Source: an uncultured bacterium
Lineage (GTDB): Bacteria; Bacteroidota; Bacteroidia; Bacteroidales; Muribaculaceae
Length of the DNA stretch: 58,871 bases
Direction of reading: 5' to 3'
Assembly: GCA_905214715.1 (NCBI GenBank)
Contig: CAJMMT010000014.1
Coordinates: forward strand, 1-58,871
Every line of letters starts with the position of its first letter. Positions within the stretch are counted from its first letter, which is position 1. The notes beneath the pieces were generated by a model, which was given only the letters and a program-made list of their open reading frames with translations, searched no databases and had not been told where the DNA came from. A program made the translations under genes and the position numbers. Positions 15,220 through 24,891 of the stretch are shown one piece after another.

Positions 15220-16341
15220 ATGAAGATCTTAATTGCGGGAGATTTCTGTATAACCAATCGTGCGGAAATGTTAGTTAGGAAAAGAGATTTTTCTTTTCTT
15301 GACCACTTGAAAGAGGTTTCAAAACTTGCAGATTTTGCAATTGCAAATTTTGAGGGTCCGATAGCTTCTGATGAAGATAATCCGATAATAAAGTGTGGGC
15401 CAAATCTAAATATGCCTAAGGAATCTGCCGAAGCCTTTGCTTATGCAGGTTTTAATATTGCGACGCTGGCAAACAATCATGTGCTTGACTATGGGGTGGG
15501 AGGCTTGAATCATACGGTTAAATTACTTGAAAGTAATAATATCAAGACCGTCGGGATCGGTAGAGATATAGAAAGTGCATCGCAGCCTCTGTTAATATCT
15601 TTATCCAATCAAAAAGTTGCGATTATAAATTGTTGTGAGCATGAGTTCTCATTGGCTACCGATAATAGTGCGGGGGCCAATCCAATTGATCCGGTTAAAC
15701 TTTTCTATGATATAAATGATGCAAAACAAAAGGCGGATAAAGTGATTGTGATTGCTCATGGAGGACATGAACACTATAATCTCCCTTCTCTGAGGATGCA
15801 GAATCTATATCGTTACTTGATTGACCGCGGAGCAGATATGGTAGTCAACCATCATCAGCATTGTTTCTCCGGATTTGAACAATATAACGGGAAAATGATT
15901 TTTTACGGACTTGGTAATTTGTGCTTTGACCGTTTGGGAAAATCAAATGAACCTTGGAATAGGGGTTATGCGATATTATTGTCGGTTGAAGATGAGATTT
16001 CATATACAATCATTCCATATGATCAATTCTCAGACAATCCGGAAATATTAATTCTTAAACAAGGATTTTATGATAAAGAGATTGAAAATCTCAATAGAAT
16101 AATATCAGATAGAGTGCTTCTTAAGGAGTACCAAGAGAAATATTTTAATGAAACTTCAAAATATTTCAGAAATCGGTTCGAACCATTCAATAATAGGATA
16201 ATATCAAGTTTGCGTTCAAGAGGATTCTTCCCATATTTGATTGGTAGGGAAAGAATGGCTATGATTGAGAATATTTCTCTTTGTGAAAGTCACAAGGAAA
16301 AACTTGAGCACATGTTTGTGAAAGTCAGAAATAATAACTGA
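15220..16341 (+). CDS. CapA-like (PGA_cap) metallophosphatase-fold protein
   Basis: A 373-residue protein of the poly-gamma-glutamate capsule synthesis CapA family, which has a calcineurin-like metallophosphatase fold. Metal-site segments are AGDFCI at the N-terminus, NFEGP near residue 45, ANNHVLDYG near 88, IAHGGHEH near 180 and VNHHQHCFSG near 208. No signal peptide is visible, so it may act in the cytosol. It starts eight bases after TupA copy 1, a pairing that suggests one biochemical step acting on an amide-linked polymer. The exact reaction of CapA-type proteins is not known. Confidence 0.85.
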   Translation: MKILIAGDFCITNRAEMLVRKRDFSFLDHLKEVSKLADFAIANFEGPIASDEDNPIIKCGPNLNMPKESAEAFAYAGFNIATLANNHVLDYGVGGLNHTVKLLESNNIKTVGIGRDIESASQPLLISLSNQKVAIINCCEHEFSLATDNSAGANPIDPVKLFYDINDAKQKADKVIVIAHGGHEHYNLPSLRMQNLYRYLIDRGADMVVNHHQHCFSGFEQYNGKMIFYGLGNLCFDRLGKSNEPWNRGYAILLSVEDEISYTIIPYDQFSDNPEILILKQGFYDKEIENLNRIISDRVLLKEYQEKYFNETSKYFRNRFEPFNNRIISSLRSRGFFPYLIGRERMAMIENISLCESHKEKLEHMFVKVRNNN

Positions 16342-16352
16342 CCGACAAAATA

Positions 16353-17804
16353 ATGAATGATATAAATTCAAAAGTTGTAAAAGCAACCAAATGGTCATCG
16401 GTTACAGAGCTTGCTTCCAAGCTTGTATCACCTATATCGACTATGGTTCTCGCGCGAATTCTCGCGCCCGAAGCTTTCGGCGTCCTGGTTACCGTCACTA
16501 TGGTAATAACTTTTGCAGAAGTTCTGACAGATGCTGGTTTCCAAAAATATATAGTTCAGCATAAGTTTGATTCCGAAGATGCGTTGTTCAAATCAACGAC
16601 AGTGGCTTTCTGGGCTAATCTTACAATGTCGCTTGTCATATGGATTGCTATTATACTATTTAGAGATCCTCTTGCTGAACTTGTGGGCAATGCAGGCTAT
16701 GGATCAGTAATAGCGGTTGCAAGTATCTGCATACCTCTTGCGGCGTTCTCATCGATTCAGATGGCGATGTATCGGCGCCTTTTTGATTTTAAGACACTTT
16801 TCTACGCTCGTATGATAGGTGTTCTTGTTCCCCTTGCTGTAACAATTCCTCTTGCATATATTTTAAGGTCATATTGGGCGCTTGTATGGGGAATGATTGC
16901 ACTTAATTGCGCCAATGCAATATTCCTTACCATAAAATCGCGTTGGAGACCTACATTATTTTTTGACTGGTCTCTGCTTCACGCTATGCTGTCATTCTCT
17001 ATTTGGAGTATGATGGAGGCAATAAGTATCTGGTTGACTACGTATGTTGATATATTTTTTATAGGCCGTATGCTTGATGGATACTATCTTGGTTTGTACA
17101 GAACATCAATGAACACCGTAGGTCAGATTGTAGGCCTTATAACCGCCTCGACAACTCCGGTTTTATTTTCTGCTCTTTCTAAACTTCAGGATGATAAAAC
17201 AGAATTTGAAGGGTTGTTTCTTAAGTTCCAAAAACTTGTCGGTTATCTCGTTATTCCTCTCGGATTCGGCATATTTGTTTTCAGAGGTCTTATTACGGAT
17301 ATTCTTCTTGGCTCCAAATGGTCGGAAGCTGCATTTTTCATGGGATTGTGGGGCCTTACAAGCTCGATAACAATTGTGCTCTCTCATTATAGCAGTGAAA
17401 TATATAGATCGCTTGGAAAACCCAAAATTTCATTCTGGGTGCAATTGACACAAATCGCCTGTATTATAGGTGTGATAATATGGGCTCTTCCGCTTGGATA
17501 CAAAGCTCTTTGTGAATGGAGAGCACTTGTCAGACTTGAACTGGTCGTGGCCAATCTGTTGGTTATGTGGACAGTCATTAAAATGTCACCATGGAAGATG
17601 ATAAAGAATGTATTGCCATCTCTTTTGTGTGCGACTGTGGTTTCCACGATTATGATTTTTGTAGTGGATCAGACAAATGTTCTCACATCTATTGTATATG
17701 CGATTTTATCCATTATCATTTATGTTGCTCTTACAAGTTTATTCCCGGAAGAACGTAAGGTTCTTAAGCGGATTCCGGCTCTGATTTTCAAAAGACGTTC
17801 CTAA
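16353..17804 (+). CDS. wzx: Polysaccharide flippase (Wzx/WzxC-like, MOP superfamily)
   Basis: A 483-residue membrane protein with about twelve to fourteen spans. The N-terminus (KATKWSSVTELASKLVSPIS and VLARILAPEAFGV) is the standard opening of WzxC-type flippases, which carry undecaprenyl-linked repeat units across the inner membrane. It starts 11 bp after the CapA-like gene and is followed by the polymerase, so repeat-unit export and polymerization follow the Wzx/Wzy route. No polysaccharide co-polymerase or outer-membrane exporter (Wzc, Wza) is in this window. Confidence 0.9.
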   Translation: MNDINSKVVKATKWSSVTELASKLVSPISTMVLARILAPEAFGVLVTVTMVITFAEVLTDAGFQKYIVQHKFDSEDALFKSTTVAFWANLTMSLVIWIAIILFRDPLAELVGNAGYGSVIAVASICIPLAAFSSIQMAMYRRLFDFKTLFYARMIGVLVPLAVTIPLAYILRSYWALVWGMIALNCANAIFLTIKSRWRPTLFFDWSLLHAMLSFSIWSMMEAISIWLTTYVDIFFIGRMLDGYYLGLYRTSMNTVGQIVGLITASTTPVLFSALSKLQDDKTEFEGLFLKFQKLVGYLVIPLGFGIFVFRGLITDILLGSKWSEAAFFMGLWGLTSSITIVLSHYSSEIYRSLGKPKISFWVQLTQIACIIGVIIWALPLGYKALCEWRALVRLELVVANLLVMWTVIKMSPWKMIKNVLPSLLCATVVSTIMIFVVDQTNVLTSIVYAILSIIIYVALTSLFPEERKVLKRIPALIFKRRS

Positions 17805-17818
17805 GGTATACATCAACA

Positions 17819-19039
17819 ATGAAAGAACCGTTGATATTTACAATGCCGCTGCCTAAATTAGTGAATTATACACTGATTGGGTATTGCGCGATACAACCCG
17901 CCTTGCATCATGTCATGTCGTTTCCTGACGGTTACGGAAGAATTATAATGCTTCTTGTTGCGATGTCTGTTATTTTCAATATCGGGAACATCGATTTCCG
18001 CAGACAAATGACATCCGGCGCTGTCGCCGCGTGGTTTATATGGATAATATACAATACTATTACCACTCTTCATTTCGGCAATCCATTGAATGAGGCACCT
18101 GATATATTCTTCTTTATATTTCATTATATATTTTTACCCGGGTATTGTCTATTGGTTTGCCAATTTGAGACCTCAAAAGACCCTTCAAAATTCATTACGC
18201 TTTTACTTGTTTCATTGACTTTATATGTTCTTATTGGTTTATTTCTTGGAAGTGCGGAAGTTAATAGAACCGGGAGAGGATGGACGGAGCTTGGCAACAT
18301 GATGCCGTTGACGGCAATGTCGGTGGTTGCAATTGCAGCGTTTGCCAATATTATAGGTCAAATTAAAAATTCAATATTATATATAATATTAGTTCTTGCG
18401 CTTATGGCGACCTTTTATGTAGCTACAAGAAAAGCTCTTGTTGGAATCGCCATTATTATGATTGCATACTCAATTTATAAATATGACCTCTTATCACCTA
18501 AAAAACTACCACGATTCTTATTTGCGCTCATATTAGGATATGCAATTTATTTTTTTGTAATGAATTATACTCTTGTAGGAGATCGATTCCTTCATGATGA
18601 AAATAATTCTTCACTATATGTTACGACTGACAATAATAATCTCTTTTTTAAACTCGTAGGAGACAGGACTCAGTTTTATTTAGTAGGTACAAAGGTTTTC
18701 ATTGAGAATAATATATGGACAGGAATAGGACTGATGCGTTTTATGGATAAAGCAAATTGGGATTTGCCTATTCACTCCGAATATGTAGTTCAATATTGTG
18801 AATGTGGAATAATCGGATTGGTAATATTTTTTATATTCATATATAAAGTATTTAAAAGCTATTCTTCTCTTAAATGGTATAGTGGATATAAGGGAGTGTA
18901 TACTATCTCATTAGCATGGTTAATTACTTATCTTTTTATAGGGTTGACGGCATGGACGTATCAGTTCCCTTTCTATTTTATGGTGACGGGATGTTTCCTG
19001 GGATATGATATTTTTGTTAAAAAACACTTATTGAAATAA
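17819..19039 (+). CDS. wzy: O-antigen polymerase/ligase-like membrane protein (Wzy)
   Basis: A 406-residue, very hydrophobic protein with roughly eleven spans and one larger external loop (about residues 245-310, containing VGDRTQFYLVGTKVF and the IHSEYVVQYCECG segment) as in the Wzy/WaaL superfamily. Its place right after the flippase supports polymerase over ligase. Sequence within this family is too variable for certainty. The stop overlaps the next glycosyltransferase start (TAATG). Confidence 0.82.
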   Translation: MKEPLIFTMPLPKLVNYTLIGYCAIQPALHHVMSFPDGYGRIIMLLVAMSVIFNIGNIDFRRQMTSGAVAAWFIWIIYNTITTLHFGNPLNEAPDIFFFIFHYIFLPGYCLLVCQFETSKDPSKFITLLLVSLTLYVLIGLFLGSAEVNRTGRGWTELGNMMPLTAMSVVAIAAFANIIGQIKNSILYIILVLALMATFYVATRKALVGIAIIMIAYSIYKYDLLSPKKLPRFLFALILGYAIYFFVMNYTLVGDRFLHDENNSSLYVTTDNNNLFFKLVGDRTQFYLVGTKVFIENNIWTGIGLMRFMDKANWDLPIHSEYVVQYCECGIIGLVIFFIFIYKVFKSYSSLKWYSGYKGVYTISLAWLITYLFIGLTAWTYQFPFYFMVTGCFLGYDIFVKKHLLK

Positions 19040-20121
19040 TGAGAGTACTGCATATAGGATCGCTGGGAAATGGAGGCAGGGAACGCCGAATGGTTCAATT
19101 GACTCGTGGATTGTCGGCTAAAGGTGTAATAGAACAGAAACTGATACCTATAAGATATGAAAATATTTATGTGAAGGATATTCCTGAAGACGTGGAAGTA
19201 GTCAGATTAGCTGGTTCCAGAATCAGTTCAGCGCAAATCATATTAAAAACTATAAGGAGTTTTAGACCTGATATTGTCCATATATGGATTGACATCCCGA
19301 TGTATCTGTTTTTATTGGGATTCTTAAAAAAAGTATTTGGGTATAAGATTGTAACCGGCTTTATTGCAGATGGAAATATCCCGGAAAAAAAAATAGTTAC
19401 AGCGTTCCGGTATATTTTCTCGTGTTCAGAGGCGATTATCAGTAATTCAAAGGCTGGATTGATTGCTAAAAATGCACCATCAGATAAAAGCCATGTAATT
19501 TATAATGGCTTTGATTTCAATAGATTTAAACCGTTTGATAAATCAAACTTATATAAGGAACTTGAAATTGACTCGAATCGCCCTGTAATATCGATGGTTG
19601 CAAGGTTTTCACCGGCAAAGAACTGGAATATGTTTTTTGATGTTGCTCAAAAATTATCTGCGCTCAAGTCTGAAGTCCAGTTTTTGGCAATAGGAGGAGG
19701 GTCTCTGCTGGGAAAATATAAAATGCAGACAGAATCGCAAGGCATAAAAAATATAAAGTTTTTAGGGAAGAGATCTGATGTGGAGAATATTTTGCGAATA
19801 ACAGATATATCGGTCCTTTTCTCAAATAATGAGGTCCACGCCGAGGGTGTGTCTAACTCTATTATGGAGTCTATGGCTGCCGGAGTTCCTGTGATAGCGA
19901 CTGATGGCGGAGGAACTCCCGAAATTATATCAAATGAGGAAGATGGGTATATTATAGAACCTAATGATTCGAATACGGCAATTGCTAAAATTATAAAACT
20001 CCTTGATGATAAAGATTTGTATAATGTCTTTTCATTGAAAGCCAAACAAAAGGTTAAAAGTCGATTCGTCCTTAGCGATATGGCGAATAGATATATGGAT
20101 ATTTATAATGGGTGTATGTAA
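19039..20121 (+). CDS. GT4 family glycosyltransferase 1
   Basis: A 360-residue GT-B fold retaining glycosyltransferase. The N-terminal domain begins HIGSLGNGGRERRMVQL (a GT4 nucleotide-fold start) and has FRPDIVHIW near residue 75. The C-terminal domain shows VARFSPAKNW, FLGKRSDVENIL, and the donor-binding acidic motif HAEGVSNSIMESMAAGVPV, in which two Glu are eight residues apart (E-x7-E). No membrane span is present. It is translationally coupled to the polymerase. Donor and acceptor are unknown. Confidence 0.88.
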   Translation: MRVLHIGSLGNGGRERRMVQLTRGLSAKGVIEQKLIPIRYENIYVKDIPEDVEVVRLAGSRISSAQIILKTIRSFRPDIVHIWIDIPMYLFLLGFLKKVFGYKIVTGFIADGNIPEKKIVTAFRYIFSCSEAIISNSKAGLIAKNAPSDKSHVIYNGFDFNRFKPFDKSNLYKELEIDSNRPVISMVARFSPAKNWNMFFDVAQKLSALKSEVQFLAIGGGSLLGKYKMQTESQGIKNIKFLGKRSDVENILRITDISVLFSNNEVHAEGVSNSIMESMAAGVPVIATDGGGTPEIISNEEDGYIIEPNDSNTAIAKIIKLLDDKDLYNVFSLKAKQKVKSRFVLSDMANRYMDIYNGCM

Positions 20122-20158
20122 AATGGTAGGGTGGAAGATTAATTGAATATTTTGATTG

Positions 20159-21238
20159 ATGAAGATTGTTCAAATGATATATGAGCTGCGGCAAGGTGGC
20201 GCAGAAAGGTTTGTTGTCAATCTTGCTAATGAATTAGCTGGAAATGGACATGATGTTACAATTCTGACACTGATTAAGGATAAAGAAACCAATATATTCA
20301 ATAAGCAGTTTGTTTCTGACAGAGTCAAATATGAGTCAATGGGCTTTGAACGCGGTTTTACAATTGGTAAGGTGTCACAAGTCTGTAGAAAAATTAAAAA
20401 AATTAACCCTGACATTGTCCATTGCAATCTCAATGTAATACCATATATATTCCCGGCTGCACTCGGAGGGAAAATAAAGTTTGTGCATACTATTCACAAT
20501 CTTGCTCAATATGCCACAGGTGGGAAATTGCAATCCGCGATAAACAGATGGTTTTACAAAACGGGGAAAATAATTCCTGTTACTATCTCAGACCAATGTC
20601 AAGAGTCATTTTCAGATTTTTATAAATTGCCCGAACCTGTGAAAATTGACAATGGAGCAAGTATGGTTGTCAAGACTCCGGGATTTGAAATAACATCAGA
20701 AGAAATATCATCATATAAGACGACAGACCGGACAAAGGTTTTCCTACATATGGCCCGTTGTTCCGAGCAAAAGAACCAACAATTGCTTGTCAGTAGTTTC
20801 AATAAAATTGTCGAAGAGGGAGCGGATGCGATTTTATTGATTATTGGTGCTGATTTTGATTCGGAGATGGGTCAATCATTAAAGAAACAGGCTTGCGGAA
20901 ATATCCATTTTTTAGGTCTTAAACCAAACGTTCCCGACTATCTGTTGAATGCAGATGTATTCACACTCTCTTCAATTTATGAGGGTCTTCCGCTTAGTTT
21001 ACTTGAAGCTCTTTCTGCAGGCGTTACTCCTGTATGCACCCCCGTTGGAGGTATTCCGGACGTGATTCAAGATGGAATTATAGGATATCTTTCCAAAGAT
21101 GATTCTGTAAATTCATTTGCCAAAACACTTCGTATGGCGTATGATAAACCGATTAAGCCTGAAATTCTAAAAAAACACTTTGAAGATAATTTCTCAATGG
21201 CTAAATGCGCTTCAGCATATGAAAAATTATATACGTAG
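20159..21238 (+). CDS. GT4 family glycosyltransferase 2
   Basis: A 359-residue GT4 enzyme. It opens with IVQMIYELRQGGAERFVVNLA, typical for this family, then INPDIVHCNL. The second Rossmann domain has HMARCSEQKNQQLLVSSF, FLGLKPNVPDYL and the donor motif EGLPLSLLEALSAG with the E-x7-E spacing intact. The start is the ATG three bases inside a longer frame that would use TTG. It is the last gene before the embedded ATPase module; composition stays AT-rich up to its stop and changes after it. Confidence 0.88.
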   Translation: MKIVQMIYELRQGGAERFVVNLANELAGNGHDVTILTLIKDKETNIFNKQFVSDRVKYESMGFERGFTIGKVSQVCRKIKKINPDIVHCNLNVIPYIFPAALGGKIKFVHTIHNLAQYATGGKLQSAINRWFYKTGKIIPVTISDQCQESFSDFYKLPEPVKIDNGASMVVKTPGFEITSEEISSYKTTDRTKVFLHMARCSEQKNQQLLVSSFNKIVEEGADAILLIIGADFDSEMGQSLKKQACGNIHFLGLKPNVPDYLLNADVFTLSSIYEGLPLSLLEALSAGVTPVCTPVGGIPDVIQDGIIGYLSKDDSVNSFAKTLRMAYDKPIKPEILKKHFEDNFSMAKCASAYEKLYT

Positions 21239-21297
21239 TGGCTATATAAAGAGTGTATTGCTTTAATTTGTTGATAAACAGTTATATTGGGCTGTTG

Positions 21298-21305
21298 TAG
21301 CTTTG
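21298..21305 (+). promoter_or_regulatory. -7 promoter box before the ATPase module
   Basis: TAGCTTTG matches TAnnTTTG; no exact -33 box is at the right spacing. If used, translation of the next gene would have to begin downstream of about 21310, for example at TTG 21315. Confidence 0.4.
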
Positions 21306-22124
21306 GGCTTTATTTTGTCATCCCCAAATCACATACCCGATGGTAAAGCTGTCGTGGTTTCGGCTGCTCCTGTAGAAACGAAGTGCCTCTTCTCGCAGGT
21401 GCTTGCAAAGGATTACAATGCCAATACTTTCGGTTTTGAACCTAAGGTGTTGTCGATGCCTTGCATTGACCTTGATGCGTGGGAAGTGTCGCGTAGCGGA
21501 AACAATGATCGCACTATGGATGCGGCTGTCGGAATCGTCTCGCTTAATACCGACACTCGCAAGCGTCTTAACCATCGGTTGCTGTTGGTGGAATTAAAGC
21601 TTGGGCTTACAGGTGCCGGTTTCAATCCGAGAAGAGGTAAACTTGAAGAGAAAGTTAAACATTCACGATCGGTATTACTCATTAATCATTTGGTTGATAC
21701 CCAAGACCTTTTTATCGTTCCTTCTAAATATTTGTCTGAGGCGCAAAGTAAGCTCAACCGCTGGAAAAGGGGTAGCGGAAGCGCGGCTCTCTCATCGTGG
21801 GTGTTTCTTGACCCTCCAAGGTTCAATAATCTAATATCGGTTGAGTCTGATTTTCCGTATGTTCCAAAGACAGACGTAAAGGCTATCAAGAATGATATAA
21901 ATGCGGCTCCCGATTCCGATGCCCTTTGCAAAGTAATCAAGCGGTGGATGGATATTGCTCAGGATTACGCCAATCGTCTAATCATGGAAGAGGCGCGTTT
22001 CATTCTTGAGAATCTTATAAGGATTACGGAGGACAGGATAAAGGATTTTGATGATGAAACGGAACGGGAATATATCGAACTCGTTCTTGAAGATGTCCCG
22101 GCTGGATTATATGCTCCTTGTTGA
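21303..22124 (+). CDS. Unknown protein with a PD-(D/E)XK-like motif, partner of an AAA ATPase
   Basis: About 273 residues (start uncertain: TTG at 21303 or 21315; no ATG is available near the N-terminus). I do not recognise the family. Asp73 in TMDAAVGIV, then a hydrophobic strand with Glu97 and Lys99 in LLLVELKLG, has the spacing of a PD-(D/E)XK nuclease core. The DUF4143 protein at 33929 has a comparable IECKLG strand. The C-terminus (about 205-260) is helical and rich in acidic residues. It precedes the ATPase by 218 bp on the same strand, between sugar genes of different composition, which suggests an acquired two-gene module. A nuclease function is inference only. Confidence 0.6.
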   Translation: MGFILSSPNHIPDGKAVVVSAAPVETKCLFSQVLAKDYNANTFGFEPKVLSMPCIDLDAWEVSRSGNNDRTMDAAVGIVSLNTDTRKRLNHRLLLVELKLGLTGAGFNPRRGKLEEKVKHSRSVLLINHLVDTQDLFIVPSKYLSEAQSKLNRWKRGSGSAALSSWVFLDPPRFNNLISVESDFPYVPKTDVKAIKNDINAAPDSDALCKVIKRWMDIAQDYANRLIMEEARFILENLIRITEDRIKDFDDETEREYIELVLEDVPAGLYAPC

Positions 22125-22325
22125 GAAGTAGGTTCGTGGGGTAGGGATGGGAAAGAAGCCGACACGCGGATCTTTTCGCCGCGCCTCTGGCGCTCGCAAC
22201 GCGGGTGGGACGGATTTGCGCGGATTTTTTTGTTTTACAATTACGCTACCGGGGCACGCGGTTATGTCGCTGCGCTCCATGGCACGGATGGGAGAGGATA
22301 GACACGGATTTTCGTGAAAAATAGT

Positions 22326-22333
22326 TACCTTTG
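22326..22333 (+). promoter_or_regulatory. -7 promoter box for the AAA ATPase gene
   Basis: TACCTTTG lies nine bases before the ATG, so the ATPase gene probably has its own promoter and a very short leader. Confidence 0.5.
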
Positions 22334-22342
22334 TAAGACACG

Positions 22343-23674
22343 ATGAACTCACACGCTTTTTCCATATCAGGCTGCGGTCCGATAAGCCGTGCCAACATTC
22401 GGCTTCACGGCATAACTGTTCTCGCCGGCGAGAACGGTTCGGGTAAGTCTACGGTTGCCCGTTGGCTCAACGCCTCCCTGTTCGTGATGAACAGGTACGA
22501 GCAGCTTGTGGAAGAAGATGGTAAACGGGCTGTCGCTGATAAATTGCGTAATCTCACAAGAGCATTGCCTTTTGGTGCGGAAGAGTTCTCCGGACTGAGG
22601 TCTAAGTTGGAAGATATTTATTATAGCGATTCATCGGTTAATAAAATGCCTTTTCCCGAACTTGTTGAGTTTTATATGTCATCGGTTCAGGAATTCTGCG
22701 ATGCGATGCTGTTCAGATCAAGTGACGCATCTTCTTTGGATAATGAATTTCATTACGACACAAGACGTATAAATGCATTTTTCGGTGTAAGAGCCAAGAA
22801 AGATGAGGAATATGCCGAAACGGTAGGACGTTTACGGCGTAGACTTGAGTCTGATGTCAACGAAATCGTAACCGAGACCGAGAAGAAAAAGACAGAGCGT
22901 ACGGCCAATAATTTCTCGGTATATATGACCCGTCTTCTTTCCGCGGAGGAAGCGTCTTCCCGGAGCGTGGAAATCGGATTCAGCGAAGATGGTCAGAATC
23001 TGATGTTGGACGATTTCAAAATGCCGCTTGCCATCAGTCGCGCCATATATCTTGATACCCGGAAACTGTGTGATTATCTGAAGCCACGTTTCGCAGGCTA
23101 TATCGACAACCTTCTGAGAAAGCAATCTCCGGCTCCGCTTTCGAAAGAAACCAGAATGCTGATACGCGCTCTGCAGTTCACTATCGGAGGTGATGTGAAT
23201 TATAAATCTCAGCCGGTTAGAAAGGGTACGGAAGTTTTCCGCTTCGTAACTCCCGAAGGTCTCGATATCCCTTTGCAGAATGCCGCTACCGGTGTCATAT
23301 CCTTTTCTATCCTCTTGCGTCTGTTGCAAAACGGTTGGCTTGATGATTCCACCATGCTGATTATCGACGAGCCGGAGGGGCATCTGCATCCGCAGTGGAT
23401 AGTTGAGTATGCCCGTTTGTTGGTAAGGCTGCACAAACACTTGGGAGTAAAGGTTATGGTATCGAGCCATAATCCCGATATGGTAGCTGCCATACAGTCG
23501 ATATCAAGGAAGGAAAAGGTTCTGGACCGCACTCTGTTTTATCTCGCGGAACGCGATGATAAAGAGGGTATGCCGACATATCACACCAAAGATCTCGGCC
23601 ACGAGATAGGAGAAATCTTCGATTCATTCAACATAGCCCTTGACCGTATCGGCCAGTACGGTCAGGAGGAATAA
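22343..23674 (+). CDS. AAA family ATPase (AAA_15/OLD-like, ABC-ATPase fold)
   Basis: A 443-residue ATPase with a Walker A GENGSGKST at residues 29-37, a long helical insert (about 60-200), a signature-like ATGVISF at 315-321, Walker B LIIDEPEGHLHP at 339-350 and a switch His in SSHNPD at 375-380. This is the layout of the ABC-like AAA_15/AAA_21 proteins, many of which power anti-phage or nuclease partners (OLD, Gabija, PARIS and others). There is no TOPRIM domain at its C-terminus, so any effector must be separate; the unknown protein just upstream is the obvious candidate. Codon use is more GC-rich than the adjacent sugar genes. Confidence 0.85.
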   Translation: MNSHAFSISGCGPISRANIRLHGITVLAGENGSGKSTVARWLNASLFVMNRYEQLVEEDGKRAVADKLRNLTRALPFGAEEFSGLRSKLEDIYYSDSSVNKMPFPELVEFYMSSVQEFCDAMLFRSSDASSLDNEFHYDTRRINAFFGVRAKKDEEYAETVGRLRRRLESDVNEIVTETEKKKTERTANNFSVYMTRLLSAEEASSRSVEIGFSEDGQNLMLDDFKMPLAISRAIYLDTRKLCDYLKPRFAGYIDNLLRKQSPAPLSKETRMLIRALQFTIGGDVNYKSQPVRKGTEVFRFVTPEGLDIPLQNAATGVISFSILLRLLQNGWLDDSTMLIIDEPEGHLHPQWIVEYARLLVRLHKHLGVKVMVSSHNPDMVAAIQSISRKEKVLDRTLFYLAERDDKEGMPTYHTKDLGHEIGEIFDSFNIALDRIGQYGQEE

Positions 23675-23812
23675 TATGAACCTCGCCACCGCTTGCTTAC
23701 AGATAGGTTAGCAGTGGTCAAAAACAATCAGAGATTTATTAAAAATATTATGAGAAACCGTCTCTTCGGCGGCTTCCCATAACATACACGTCTTTTGGAT
23801 GCTTATTTTCCT

Positions 23813-24862
23813 ATGAAACGTAAGAATAAGATTATTTTTCTCGGTTCAATGAATCTGGGCAATAAGCCGGATGATGGCGAGACTATGAAGAATATAATCC
23901 TATCTGAGGAGATTGAAAAATATGCCGGTAAGGTTATAAGAATAGATCTCAGGAACAGACCAAAAAGATACTATTATCTTTTGAAATTGCTGTGTATTCT
24001 CGTATTCTCACCTAAGCGAAAAGTTGTATTGTCCGCGAGTTCTCTTGTCGCATTTAAATTACTTAAAGTTTTTTTGAGATTCGGGTATGACCCACAAGAC
24101 ATCATATATTGGGTTATTGGTGGTAATCTTGAAGAACGTATAAGAAATCGGGAAGTTGATTCGCGATTATATCTTGATTTGAAGAAGATGATTGTCGAGG
24201 GAGAATCGATGAAGAAGGGGCTGGAACAAATGGGATATTCGAATGTTGATCATATTCCAAACTTCAAAAGAATTCCTTATATCCCGGATATCACTACACG
24301 TAAGCCTGGTGATGTTATAAGATTTGTATTCCTTTCCCGGATCTTGCCTGAAAAAGGGGTGGGGTATATCATTCATAGTGCGACTAAACTTCAAAAAAAA
24401 TATGCCGGCAAGTTTATTGTCGATTTTTACGGGAGGATAGACCCGGATTACGAAAAGGAATTTCTGAATAAAATCTCTAAACAGGAAAGTATATCTTATA
24501 AAGGCTTTCTCAATATGCAGGAATCCGCAGGGTATGATACGTTGGCATCTTATGATGTCATGCTTTTCCCTACGTATTGGCCGGGGGAGGGTTTCCCCGG
24601 AATTGTTGTAGATGCCTTTATAGCCGGAATTCCCATAGTTGCCACAGATTGGAATCTCAATTCTTCACTTATTGCTGATGGTAAAACTGGGATTATTATA
24701 CCTCCGCATGATGTGGATGCTTTGGCATCTACTATGGAATCAATAATGAATGGGAAAATAGATATTCAGCAAATGGGAATTAATGCTCAGAAAGAGGCTA
24801 AGAAATATGATGTCGTCAATCAGATTGATGAAAAATATCTTAAGACCCTTGGTCTGATCTGA
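23813..24862 (+). CDS. GT4-like glycosyltransferase 3
   Basis: A 349-residue GT-B glycosyltransferase. The C-terminal domain is clear: FVFLSRILPEKGVGYI near residue 170, DFYGRIDPDY, then PTYWPGEGFPGIVVDAFIAGIPIVATDW. In the donor motif the second acidic residue is Asp rather than Glu (E-x7-D). The N-terminal domain is shorter and less typical than in the other two GT4 enzymes. The ATG at 23813 was chosen over a TTG 18 bases upstream. With it the AT-rich sugar operon resumes after the ATPase module. Confidence 0.82.
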   Translation: MKRKNKIIFLGSMNLGNKPDDGETMKNIILSEEIEKYAGKVIRIDLRNRPKRYYYLLKLLCILVFSPKRKVVLSASSLVAFKLLKVFLRFGYDPQDIIYWVIGGNLEERIRNREVDSRLYLDLKKMIVEGESMKKGLEQMGYSNVDHIPNFKRIPYIPDITTRKPGDVIRFVFLSRILPEKGVGYIIHSATKLQKKYAGKFIVDFYGRIDPDYEKEFLNKISKQESISYKGFLNMQESAGYDTLASYDVMLFPTYWPGEGFPGIVVDAFIAGIPIVATDWNLNSSLIADGKTGIIIPPHDVDALASTMESIMNGKIDIQQMGINAQKEAKKYDVVNQIDEKYLKTLGLI

Positions 24863-24891
24863 CACCAACTTCAACAAATCTATCATTATAT

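Noticed and set aside
22125..22320. Repeat array of CACGGAT/GCGGATTT words between the module genes
   Set aside because: The words are irregular in spacing and sequence; nothing beyond local low complexity can be supported.
21303..23674. PARIS (AriA/AriB) or Gabija system
   Set aside because: The ATPase fits broadly, but the partner lacks visible TOPRIM/DUF4435 acidic motifs and a UvrD-like helicase is absent.
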